Source: Proales similis (lineage: Eukaryota; Rotifera; Eurotatoria; Ploima; Proalidae). Taken from it: a stretch of 64,000 nt of DNA. The stretch spans positions 992,001 to 1,056,000 of the forward strand of contig JAGVRJ010000007.1 of the NCBI GenBank assembly GCA_019059635.1, written 5' to 3'. Shown in pieces: positions 34,182-44,157 of this stretch (positions within the stretch are counted from its first letter, which is position 1; every line of letters begins with the position of its first letter). Below the pieces are notes generated by a model. That model ran no database searches, was not told where the DNA came from, and saw only the letters and a program-made list of their open reading frames with translations. The translations under genes were made by a program, and so were the position numbers.

Positions 34182-34279
34182 TCGAGTCTGTTTGGGTGCA
34201 AGTCTTTTTTTTTATTAAGATTGATCTATTAAGCTAAAAAGGCGCTAAAAACTCAAATCAAGTGATAAATAGATGAGAG

Positions 34280-35007
34280 CTACTCAAAAGGTCTGAATAT
34301 TGTCTTGGGCTCCCTGTGGCGGCCCGAGGCGAACACAGGCGTGAGCGAGAGCTGGTAGTTGCTGAGCAAGGGCAAGAACACGGAAGCTGCTACCGCCATG
34401 GAGGGCGAGCAGGCAAAATTGGCCGAATGATCATTGACGCTCAGGCCGCCGAGATACGATCGATCGAGGTCGTAACTAACTGACGGACTTGCGTATCCTG
34501 AATCATGGAGATTATAACCAGGCAAGCTGTACGGCGATTTACTTGGAGTCCCTTGCTGGCTGCGTTGAGTCAACTCGGCTTGAACAATACTCGCCTTCTT
34601 GATTCGTCGAATAGCTTTGCGATCATTCGCACATTTGACTAATTGATTCTCGTCTTTTTGTTGCTTCTTCTTGCGGTACCTGGCGCGTTTGTTCTGAAAC
34701 CAAACCTGAAAAATGAACTTTTTGGTTAAATTCCTGCGGTGAGCGACTAATTCGTCAATAGACTTACTTGAATTCGGTCCTCTGTTGTCTTGAGCTCGAT
34801 TGCGAGGGCTTCGCGTTCATTTATGTCCGGATACGGATTCGCGCCGAACGCTTCGTCCAGACGCTTAATGGCCTCTTCGTCGAAGTTGGTTCTCTGTCGA
34901 CGTTGCCTCACAGGTGGGTTAGACTGTGACAATATGGCATCGATGTCGGGCTGTGCGAGTGTCTGCTCGCTCGGAAATTGCTCGCTAAACTTGGTCTGGG
35001 AGCTCAT
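34280..35007 (-). CDS. Divergent paired-like (PRD-class) homeobox protein
   Basis: Two exons, 35007-34768 and 34705-34280, 221 aa. The homeodomain starts RRQRTNFDEEAIKRLDEAFG, continues NPYPDINEREALAIELKTTE and ends VWFQNKRARYRKKK, with Gln at position 50 and the invariant W48, F49, N51 and R53. The intron falls between homeodomain residues 46 and 47, a position typical of PRD-class genes. No paired domain is present. The C-terminal part is Ser/Tyr/Pro-rich and has LPLLSNYQLSLTPVF. It is a DNA-binding transcription factor; the subfamily cannot be fixed by eye. It converges on the Arkadia gene. Confidence 0.9.
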
Positions 35008-35062
35008 AGCGACGACTAGTGTTTTCTTTCAGTGACTGGCACTTCCGGAACAGGTCGCAGCA

Positions 35063-35069
35063 ATTTATA
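35063..35069 (-). promoter_or_regulatory. TATA box of homeobox gene
   Basis: TATAAAT on the minus strand about 56 nt upstream of the homeobox ATG. Confidence 0.5.
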
Positions 35070-35910
35070 GCGGGCACATGCACCGGCATTGAGTTTATCT
35101 CAATCTATTCTTAATTTATCTTAATTAGCAGCGAATTGTGCTCTTTGAGCGAGAGCTCATTTAACTCTCATTTCGGTTTTCGCTAATCTCAAGAATCTGA
35201 GAGAGACGCTGTCAGTAATTGTTTAATGTAATCGTTCAGAGAGTAGCCGCCTCGGACGTTGATGATGAGCTGGAATCTAGCTCGGCTCGTCTAATTGTTT
35301 TGACTGCTTGTTGCTCTCTTTCTGCTTGAGTGTGATTCATGATCGGACGTATCTCTACACCAAACAAGAATAACTCGAGATAAAGGCGGAATGAACGAGA
35401 CCCGCGTCGGCGGACAGGCTTCATTTTGGGACACGAGCATGACTGGCTTCGCTCTGCAAAGCACCTATCATCGCCGCTTTCGGTGAACGCCACCGTTTGT
35501 TAAGCCGTTCGACCAATCAAAGCGTGCTCTTAATTGACGAACATCGACCGACCAGGCTCCGGTTCAACTTCAATTCGCGGTAAGTAATTGTTTATGAGTA
35601 AAACAAGCAATAGACTTTGGTTTGAACGCTGTAGTGCAAAACGTTAAATTTGATTTTATTGACCGTGAATAATTTTGATCCAGACGAACGAAATGTTAGA
35701 AAGCAAAGAAACGCGTAATCGAGCAGGCTGCCTAAACGACTGAAACACGGCAAGAGCTATGTATCGTTGGTTGAATTTTTCCTGCCTCCAGTCACAAGCA
35801 ACATTGATTTCCTTTGGCCGCAATCGCTCATTGATTTGTCTAAGAGAGATGAACACAAACACATTCACGCACAATTATGTACTCATTCAAAAAGAAAAAA
35901 AAAGTCAATT
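35070..35910. other. Spacer between homeobox gene and p38
   Basis: About 840 nt with the homeobox upstream region and the 3' flank of the p38 gene. A minus-strand open frame near 35236-35493 has no ATG-led product I can recognise. Confidence 0.4.
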
Positions 35911-37395
35911 TCAAAACTGGGACGGCGGAGTGAAAGTCTGAATTTCCCGCAACACGAGCGCTGAAACAGAAAGTTTAGGATAAGTTTAAATGTGATAGCT
36001 CGAGTTTGAATAGATTGAAGCGAACCTTTCCACTGGTCTAAGCTGACGTCGTCAGTGTGTCGGAGGTCGACAAACGGTTCTCCGTTCGGCTCGTCTTCAG
36101 GGTCGTGATATTTAGCCAAAAACGGGTGGGCGAGCGCTTGTTCGGCAGTGAGACGATCTTTCGGATTCAGCTGCAGCAGCTGGTCAAGCAGATCGACGGC
36201 TGATTGGATGAGCTTTTAGTAAGACAGACCATTCAGTTGCGCGCAGGATTTCATGCTCACCTTCAATGCATTCAATTTCGACGAAAAAGTCGGAGAAGTT
36301 GACCCGAGCAGGTGTGTGGCCTTTTTCTCGTAAATTTTCGAGATACTTGCGAGCGTCCTCGTTCATTTGCACCATTGTCTCGTCGGAAGGAAATCCGACC
36401 ACGTCCAATATCTGATTAAGCTGATTCATGTCTTTGATCGCACATCAGGTCGTTTTTCAATTTAAGCCCATGTTTTATGACTCACGATTATTGCCCTGGA
36501 ACAGAGGACGCTGTATGAACATTTCAGCCAATATGCAACCGACACTCCATATGTCGACTTTGAAATGAGACAATTTCTTGTTTAAACGGCGGCGAATCGT
36601 CGGAGCCAGTTTTACCCGATTTGTCATAGTGCATCCAGTTAAGCATTATCTCCGGCGCCCTGTACCACCTGGTCGCCACATATCCAGTCATTTCTTCGTC
36701 TTCGCGACGTGCCAGGCCGAAGTCGATTATCTGATTTAAGTTTCAACTTTCCACGATCGACCAGACTCGCCAAAAAGCCACTCACCCTAAGCTCGCATTC
36801 TTCGTTCACTGTCAAATTGGCCGGCTTTAAGTCGCGATGAATGATATTGGACGAATGGAGATACTTCAGGCCTCTGAATATCTGATATGTCAAGAACATT
36901 ATCTGATCAATGTCGAGCCGTTGAGTTTTTAGAACGTTGTTCAAGTCGGTGCCCATCAAATTGGTGGCAAAGTAGCTTTAAACGCGTTTGCGTTAGTTCA
37001 CACACGGGTCTTTGATTTGGCTGACCAAATATTACATTTCGTCGAGCTCTTGGTTACTTTGTTGGGGCGCGAACAAGTCCAGCAGCTGGATTACGTTGTC
37101 ATGGTTGACATGTTTGAGAAGCACTATCTCACGATAGGTCCTCTTGGCATGAACTACGGTGGCGAACGGCTTGGAAAGCTTTTTCAAGGCCACTCTCTGC
37201 TGAGTGACTTGATCGAAAGCCGAGCTAAACACGCGTCGTTCAAGTCGAATGGGCTGTTTTTTCCATTCAGTTCACTGCTTACCACACGAGGCCGTAAGCT
37301 CCTCGGCCCAACAGTGTGACTTCACTGTAACGGCTCGGTATGCGCCAGAATGAGTTGTTGATTTCTATTTCTGCCCAGTTTGTGCCCAGAGCCAT
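35911..37395 (-). CDS. MAPK14: p38 mitogen-activated protein kinase
   Basis: Eight exons on the minus strand: 37395-37283, 37224-37036, 36975-36786, 36730-36616, 36557-36486, 36431-36261, 36199-36026 and 35960-35911, in phase, 357 aa (human 360). It has the P-loop [10 protein letters not shown], the ATP-binding Lys (about K52, VALKKLS), [16 protein letters not shown], the activation motif TGY (T179/Y181) and [12 protein letters not shown]. The C-terminal extension is [14 protein letters not shown] followed by the FTPPSQF end. The TGY motif assigns it to p38 rather than ERK or JNK. It is a stress-activated Ser/Thr kinase acting below MKK3/6. All catalytic residues are present. I cannot tell which vertebrate p38 isoform it is co-orthologous to; MAPK14 is used as the group label. 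Confidence 0.94.
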
Positions 37396-38145
37396 TTTCC
37401 CACACACGGTCGCTCAAAACGCTCTGCTTGTTCGCTTTTTTCTCGTTTACGCTCTGCTTTGCTCCGTTCGCTAGCTCGCTCACTTTCTTTGATTCTTTTC
37501 TCTCTTTTGGAAAGAGCGTTTTGAATAATTAAGTTATTGAGTAAACGCTACTAGCTACGGCTGAACTGGGTGTTTTAAGCTGAATTTTTAATCATTTTCC
37601 ATTTTATTTTACTTCACTTGGCTCGCAGAATATACTTGTCAATGAAGCATGCAACTCGTGACAAGAACCGCCCGCCCGCCCGCCTGTTCAGCGCAACATA
37701 GCCTCGGGTCTGTTTTTGAACTGATGCGCTTCAAAGCCTAAATAGGAAGTTTGAGCCATGCGGCTCGAACTTGGCCAACGAGAGTCTGAAGAGCTTAAGT
37801 GCGTCGTTTCTTCTATATGGAATCGCAGCTGCATGGATTAATAAAACATCAAGCACTTGAACCATTTTCTCGATTCATTACTTCAATTTTGCAAACAAAC
37901 ATCAACCGAAGCTGCCGAATCCGAACAGTTCGCACAGTTCGCGAAATTTAGTCAAATAAATTATTATTTAATTTTCGGTCTGAAACCCCTCAAATTTGGT
38001 TTCGCGCCGAATGTTTACAGAAACATAACCAACATTTAAAGCTGATCGTTAACGAATAAGCGGCATTTAACTTTCAAAAAACTCTTTTCTCACCGACAAA
38101 TCGCAGTCGAATTGTAAGCCGCAGCCGTCAGTCGCAAAAGCCAAC
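37396..38145. other. Spacer between p38 and the small membrane protein gene
   Basis: About 750 nt separating two divergent genes. It holds T-rich and C-rich stretches including CCCGCCCGCCCGCC near 37671-37684. No gene seen; a 5' UTR exon of the small gene could be here. Confidence 0.4.
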
Positions 38146-38426
38146 ATGCAACCGTACAGTCAGCTGCACAACTATGCATCACAAGGGCCTCAAGTCCAAC
38201 CGCGTGCGAGACCGGCCATGGCGCCAAAGAAGAAGAGCAAGTCAAGATGCTGCGGCATGTCTTCTCAAACCTTGTAAATCTAGGCTCGTCAATCAGTCGC
38301 TCTCGTTTTGAATTTCACTCTTTTTTGAATAGAATCAAGCTGATTTTAATTGCTCTGGTTGCATTTTTTATTTTCGCCGCAATCATCACCGTCTTGGTGC
38401 TCGTGTTCAACCTGAGAACCAGCTGA
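38146..38426 (+). CDS. Small single-pass membrane protein (73 aa, two exons)
   Basis: Exons 38146-38273 and 38333-38426 join in phase through a 59-nt GT-AG intron and give 73 aa. The N-terminal half is polar, Gln/Tyr/Pro-rich, then very basic (MAPKKKSKSRCCG). The second exon encodes one strongly hydrophobic segment, LILIALVAFFIFAAIITVLV, ending FNLRTS just inside the stop codon. Topology is either a C-terminally anchored protein or a type III protein with a cytosolic basic, Cys-containing (possibly palmitoylated) N-terminus. I do not recognise a family and no function is proposed. Confidence is limited by size, but splice sites, phase and composition agree. Confidence 0.6.
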
Positions 38427-40089
38427 GCTTGGCAATACACACGCAGCAAAGAGCGAAAAACAAATTCCAATTGTGAGCTGACAGCCGAATTTTTTTCTCC
38501 ATTTTCTTTTTCAGACAATAAACTGGTGATTGCAGAGTCTGCCAAGGTTCGCCAGATTGATTGGATGGCCCAAAGGCATTTATTTATTGCTCTTGAAGAT
38601 AAACAATACTTTAATCGGTCTGGTTTGAAAAGAAAGAGAGAGAGAGAGAAGGAGGGAGGGGGGACAGAGCTAGAAATGAGACAGAATAAAAGGCGGAGAA
38701 GAGGCAGAGGGGACGGGGGAGGCGCGCGAGAGCGGGAATGAGCAGCGCAATTCATTCATATCAGCAAATGGACATGAGAGATTGACCTCGCAGTGGTGCT
38801 CAGCGATTCGATAAGGCTTGAAAATAAGCAAGCATGGCCCGAGGACAAAATCGAGAACGCAGGCTTCAATACCTATGAGAATTGACGCTTGTTCACTAAC
38901 CTTTTCAATTTAAATTGGACTCGCGCATGACTCATTGAATTATTCCATTATTAGTCGGATTGCGTAGGTAAGAGTGGAAAAGCGTGCTCCGCGGGCCCAG
39001 CCTCATCATCGTAGTATTGTCGTTCTAGTCGTCATCTATAAAAAAAACGCCTCAGATCAAATCGAAATTAAGCGAATTTTTAATGAATGAGCAGGTCAGT
39101 TGACGGGCTCAATTGACCGGACTGGCTTACGCGAGCACTTTTTTAGAATAGACGAGAGTCGGTGAGCATCGCATCGCTTGACCAAGATTATGCAGCTTGA
39201 CGCGCTGGTCGAGCTCGCAATTTTTAGCATAATGGCCCAATTCAAATTATCTAAAATTAGAGAGAGAGAGAGAGAAAGAGAACAAATTTTTTTTTATATT
39301 TGAATCACATAGCTACGTATGCTACAACGTCTAGCACGAGCAGCTCTTCGTGAGTTGGATGATCGAAAAGTGCCGTTCTATTTCGTAATTCAGGTCAAAC
39401 AAGGGCTTGCTGGCGTTCAGCAGCCTTCTTGTTGCTCGATGCCTCGATGAACTTTCGATTAAAGCGGCGGCCACCGTCGACGGTCAGCGAGTTTTTCTGC
39501 CAGCTCTTATTGGCTTTTACTACTCCTTTTATTCGTTGCCTGAGACGGCCTCACATTCTAACTTCCTCTCTTTCTCTCTGCCCTTTTTCTTCTGCCTTCA
39601 CTTGTTTTCTCTATTTCAACGTGCTGCGTCGTTTAATTCTTTTGAAAGCAACTAATACGCTCATTCTTCCGGTGCGGTCAAGCTCCGCGTTATTTTGCTT
39701 TGTTTGCTAATTTGTAGCGGCATATAACGAAAGTATTTCCCTTTAACGAGCCATCTAACCTCTAGTCTTGGTCTCTCCTTCTCTTCTTCTTTTTCTGTCG
39801 CTCTATTCATTTGCTTCAGACGCCCTATTTCTATGTTGCGCCCTCTTCCCCTCCTAACCAATCGAGCATTTCAGTCATTTCTCTTTTTTGTATTTTAATT
39901 CTATTTTTGTATCTCGTAATTTAATTGATGCAAGCTCGACTCGCGCAGGCTTAGATTCATGCGTGCGCACGAAGGTCGATTGGACCGATATGGCTCTTTA
40001 GCTAGAACGCTTCGAGACGCTCTGAAATGATGCAATCGACAATATAATCGAATTCTCTTGATAGACAAACAGAAAGAGAAGCGGGGGCA

Positions 40090-40111
40090 GAGAGAGAGAG
40101 AGAGAGAGAGC
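40090..40111. repeat. (GA)n microsatellite
   Basis: About eleven uninterrupted GA units. Confidence 0.8.
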
Positions 40112-40329
40112 AACTAGTCTTGCTTCTAAAGTTGAGGCGTTTTGAGTTGATCGTAGACCGGAATCGACTTTCTAATGGCCTCAAGTGGGCAACGACTTGA
40201 TTGCGAGTCAAACAACTCAAGTGTTTATCTAAACCTTGCAAACCTTTTGCTCGCTCTAGATTAAACCGACACGAGCCAGTTGATTGAGTTTTCTTTCTGG
40301 TCAATCTCATTTCGTTTTATTATTCCTAC

Positions 40330-40352
40330 TCTCTCTCTCTCTCTCTCTCTCG
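40330..40352. repeat. (CT)n microsatellite
   Basis: About eleven CT units; a GA run lies 220 nt upstream, so the two could pair as an inverted repeat. Confidence 0.8.
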
Positions 40353-41104
40353 CCACTCTTCTACCTTTTCTCTGCCCCTCTCTCCTTTTTGTTTCAGTGT
40401 TATTGCTAACAAATGCCTATGAATGATTGAATGAATGAAAGAAACTTGCTCGATTCGTTAATTAATTCCTTGCCGCGTTGGCGGTGTTTGGATTCCAACT
40501 TGCATAATCCGAGAAATTTGATTAACCAGCATACGGCTAGATTTTCTTTCTAAACTGCCCGAGGCCACTAGAGGGCGATGGCAGTGATCAAGAAACAAGT
40601 GTCATTTTAGGCAGCTAGCTGGCTCGCTACTAAACCGCTCCAGCGCACCTATCAGATAGTCTTATTTGCTGACAAATCTAAACACAAGCTCGCACAACAT
40701 CGAGCTAGAACGAAAACAAGTTCACGTGTAGAGAACAAGAACGGCAAGTGAAAGCGATTCTTCATCTCCCGTCAGGCGACTGACTCGGCTTCTTTTCTTC
40801 TTCTGGCTAAACGCGCACATAAAAAGAAAAGGGCGTCGATGATGATGATAAAACTTTCTAGCGCAAAATAGGCTCCATCCTGCGCAGACAACAAGAGGCC
40901 TGCTCGACTAATTCATTGCTTGCGCCTGTTCAAGTCTAATTGATAGAGACCGCCGCTGCAGCATCTCTTCGCTTCTCGCTCTTTCCTCTTACTCTTGTTG
41001 CCTTTCTATTTAGACAAGAACAAAATAAAAACAAAGAAGACGTGTGTGTGTGTGTGTGAGAAGGAGCGAGAGAAAGAGTTATTGGCAGATTCGTTCCAAA
41101 ACGA

Positions 41105-43084
41105 ATGCAGGCCCCCGCAACAGCCAACATTCGGCTGAAGAGCAGTCGACCATCTTCGACCGAGCGCTCGTCTCAACTTACTGCTAGGCCGTCCTCTTCG
41201 CCTTTTTCTGCGACTGCTACGCTCGCACAAGCAGCCAGCACAATGCCGAGAGGCGCCAGCGCTCACAAGACAGTCACAATCAAGCCGGGTAAGAGAAATT
41301 GTTTTGAATTCTTTATCGCGAATGCCTTGAATGCCACAGATTCGCTTCGAGCTCGACTCGCCAAATTCCTGCTCGCTCACAAACTCTTTCAAATTTCTCC
41401 ACTAACACTCCTCTGTCGATTTGAGTAGGTAGCCAAAAGGCCCTCGAGAGCTTGATTGTGGCCACTCAATCCCAACTGTTTATCTTCTTAGGTGCTTGCT
41501 TGCTTGTGTGTGTGCGATGCTTGGCGTATAAAGTTAACTAGCCACCAATTGAGAGTAATCCGAGCGGACTTTTACTCACTCATGTGTAACGTGTAGCCGA
41601 CAAGCACACCAACACACAAAGCAATCGACGGCTGCATTATTATCTCTTGTAACTTGAATTTGCGGTCTCGAGATACATCATAGGAGCTGCTCATAATAAC
41701 GCTGATTGACTAGGCGCAGACCAGCGCATAAGAAGCATAATATTGATATGAGAAGGCTGAAAGAGATCGAGTTAAACACAGATATGAGAGTCGTTTGATG
41801 AAGAGGCGGCCGCGGACTTCTCAGCGGCCTTGGAATATTCGCGATCTTAACCAACGGATGAGAGAATTCAAGCAGATGCGGATTGCCTCGTTTCGGCTAG
41901 CAAACGCGTGTGTGCGTGGGCGAGTCGACTGAATCATGCTCGCAGCCTATTAAGAAGTAAATGAAAATGAAGAATAGACGAGGATTAGCTTAAAATCGGC
42001 CGGGCTCTTGAGGATTAGGAAGATGCGAACGGCGAATGCTAAGCTTGTTTAGGTGCTCTGAGTCTATTGGCTGCCTTTTGAATGTTTCTTTTAGTAATTT
42101 TCTTTTTTTTTTTATTCAATTTTCTCTCTTAAGCGCATCTCATCGTCATTGTTTGGGATTTTGCTTTGCAATCTGCTCTCTTGTATGTTTAATTAATCTT
42201 TGCCTCTTGAATCGCACAAAATAGGCTATGACGCTGTGAACCGCAAAAAGCTCTCCGCCACTACTTATCTACACCAGCAGCCGACAGTTGTCTCGCCTAA
42301 ACAGTTCGCAGTCACCAGTCCGGACACAAAGACGTCCGTCTCGCCCGGTCTACTAAAGCCAGCAGTGCGTCGAAGCTCACCGCTCTCAGTGAACGTGACA
42401 AGTCCGACGTCGAGCAAGCCCTACTTACGGACCAGTCCCAAACAGCCAAGTCCGAATCGAAATCTTGTGGCTGGCCCCAAGACTCCCAACACTTACGGCC
42501 AGTTGCAGCTTAAAAAAGCCAAGTCGCTCTCACAGTCGGCAAGATCGCCAGTGGTCGCTTGTAAAGTGTCCGGCTCAATAAGCAATTTAAGCGCAGACGC
42601 TTCTGCTGACTCGATCGGCATCGCCTATCCAACTGCTCAAAGCAGCCCGGCCGAGGTCGTGTCCATATTTAAAAACTCAAAAGCATCCGCCAAGGTAGAG
42701 AGCAAACCGACCTCTCCGAATACTCTGCTGCAGGTGTCGACCACCAATCCTCCCAAGCCGAGTATAGTAACAAGCCAGCCAGTGAAGTCGGAGGATAAGA
42801 GCGGCGAACAGTTCCGCCACCAAACAGCAGCGTCAATTGACGGCGTCAAGTTAATGAATGAATGCGTGAAAAAAACGGACAAGAGATCAAAATCGTTAAA
42901 GCAGACACTTGAAAACGTTGAACTCAAAATGCGCATAATATCCACACCGAACATTCGCATGGCCGATCTATTCAAATGCATCCTCAAGCCCGTACCGAAA
43001 AGCACCGAAACAATTGAGGTAAGTTGGCCAGTCGGGATCGGTCTGGATTTGGATAGATTAGCGCGCTCGTTGCCAAAAAGTTGA
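41105..43084 (+). CDS. Unrecognised Ser/Pro-rich basic protein (3' end uncertain)
   Basis: Exon 41105-41288 joins in phase to 42225-43018 across a 936-nt intron. The protein starts MQAPATANIRLKSSRPSSTE and is a disordered chain rich in Ser, Pro, Thr and Lys with SP/TP sites (VTSPTSSKPYLRTSPKQPSP), then a more ordered Lys-rich end (KQTLENVELKMRII, RMADLFKCILKPVPK). The composition recalls microtubule-binding or scaffold proteins but I recognise no family. Position 43018 is followed by a consensus donor GAG|GTAAGT. If it is not used, translation stops at 43084, giving about 348 aa. If it is used, the next exon is not obvious; the phase would allow joining to the sacsin gene downstream (TTTAAG acceptor before 44167), which I consider possible but unproven. 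Confidence 0.6.
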
Positions 43085-44157
43085 ATAGAATGTTGACCCC
43101 GATCGTGATTGATTATGAGGTCTAATCGACGACCTACGTGGGCGCGGGTTTGCTAAGTGCTGCTCTGACACTTCATTCATTCTTCTCCTTACCGTCATCA
43201 TCTTCTTCTTCTTTGGCTGCTTCGGCGTGTAAACTATTAAAAAGTAAAAGGCACAATTAAGAACGAAGAAAACTTTCAAACATCGCCTCGCTACGTGCGT
43301 CTTTGATTCATGCCATTCGGCTCGGTCAGAGCTGGTTCATTCATTTATTCATTAAATCTAATTCGATCATGAGGATTCAGACGCTCGAACCAAAGTCAAG
43401 CAATCAGCGAGCGGATACAATAACAAACATTAGCGAAATTATGATTGATGTAAATTAATATTCGATCAGCTCGGCAGCCTTGTGCAGCTGGCCGAGCGAA
43501 ATTACAGCCAAGGGCTAGATTAGAGGAGGAGAAGAAGGCGGAGAGAGAGAGAAAATTAATAGAGAAGAGGATGAGTCGCGTAAATGCTTTCAACTTTTCA
43601 GTGCGTGTGTAGTGTTGGGCGCGCGCGCGCGCGCAACCGGACGTCTCGCTCCATCATAATTTATTCGCGACTCTAGTCGCCATTAGGGCCCACACGTATC
43701 ATACAAGTTCTCGCTATGTGGCACAGTTGTTGAATGACCGTCCGCGTAAACACCATCATAACCGGCAGCGTTGCCCATTCACATTTCCTAATCGAACGCG
43801 ACCTCACTGGTTCACATTCGTTTATTTGGCCAGGTTATAATCGCATTGACGAATAGCTCACATGCCCTGCCTCACCTCCTCCTTCACGTCTACACGCACA
43901 TACACCTCCACCTTCTGGCCCATTTCGAGCGCCCAGCTAGAAGACGGGCTGCAGCTTGCCCAGGGCAAATAATCTTATTTGCAATCATTCATTTTTGTTT
44001 ACTCATGAAAATAGCTAGAAGAAAAAGAGCAGCGAGAGCGAGCGAACGAACGAACGAACGATAGAGAGGAAGGACGAGAAAAGAGTGCAGACTAGAACGA
44101 GTGAACTGGCTGTCGCGAGATAGGCACAGAAAAAAAAAACATTAACCAGACTCGGTT
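43085..44157. other. Spacer upstream of sacsin
   Basis: About 1.07 kb with a (GC)n run at about 43619-43634, a GA run near 43539-43551 and a CGAA repeat near 44040-44061. It is either intergenic or an intron, depending on whether the upstream Ser/Pro-rich exons belong to sacsin. Confidence 0.5.
43619..43634. repeat. (GC)n microsatellite
   Basis: Eight uninterrupted GC units, a possible Z-DNA-forming run. Confidence 0.75.

Larger units (their letters stand above)
38427..41104. other. Intergenic region, microsatellite-rich, 2.7 kb
   Basis: No gene supported. It contains a purine-rich block (about 38632-38740, GA and GGA runs), GA runs near 39260-39277 and 40090-40111, a CT run near 40330-40352 and a GT run near 41043-41059. 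Short ORFs start at non-ATG codons or follow the repeats. Confidence 0.5.

Noticed and set aside
35236-35493. Minus-strand 85-codon frame upstream of the homeobox gene, considered as an extra 5' exon
   Set aside because: No ATG start, low-complexity Ser run and no phase-compatible link needed, as the homeobox gene has its own ATG and TATA box.
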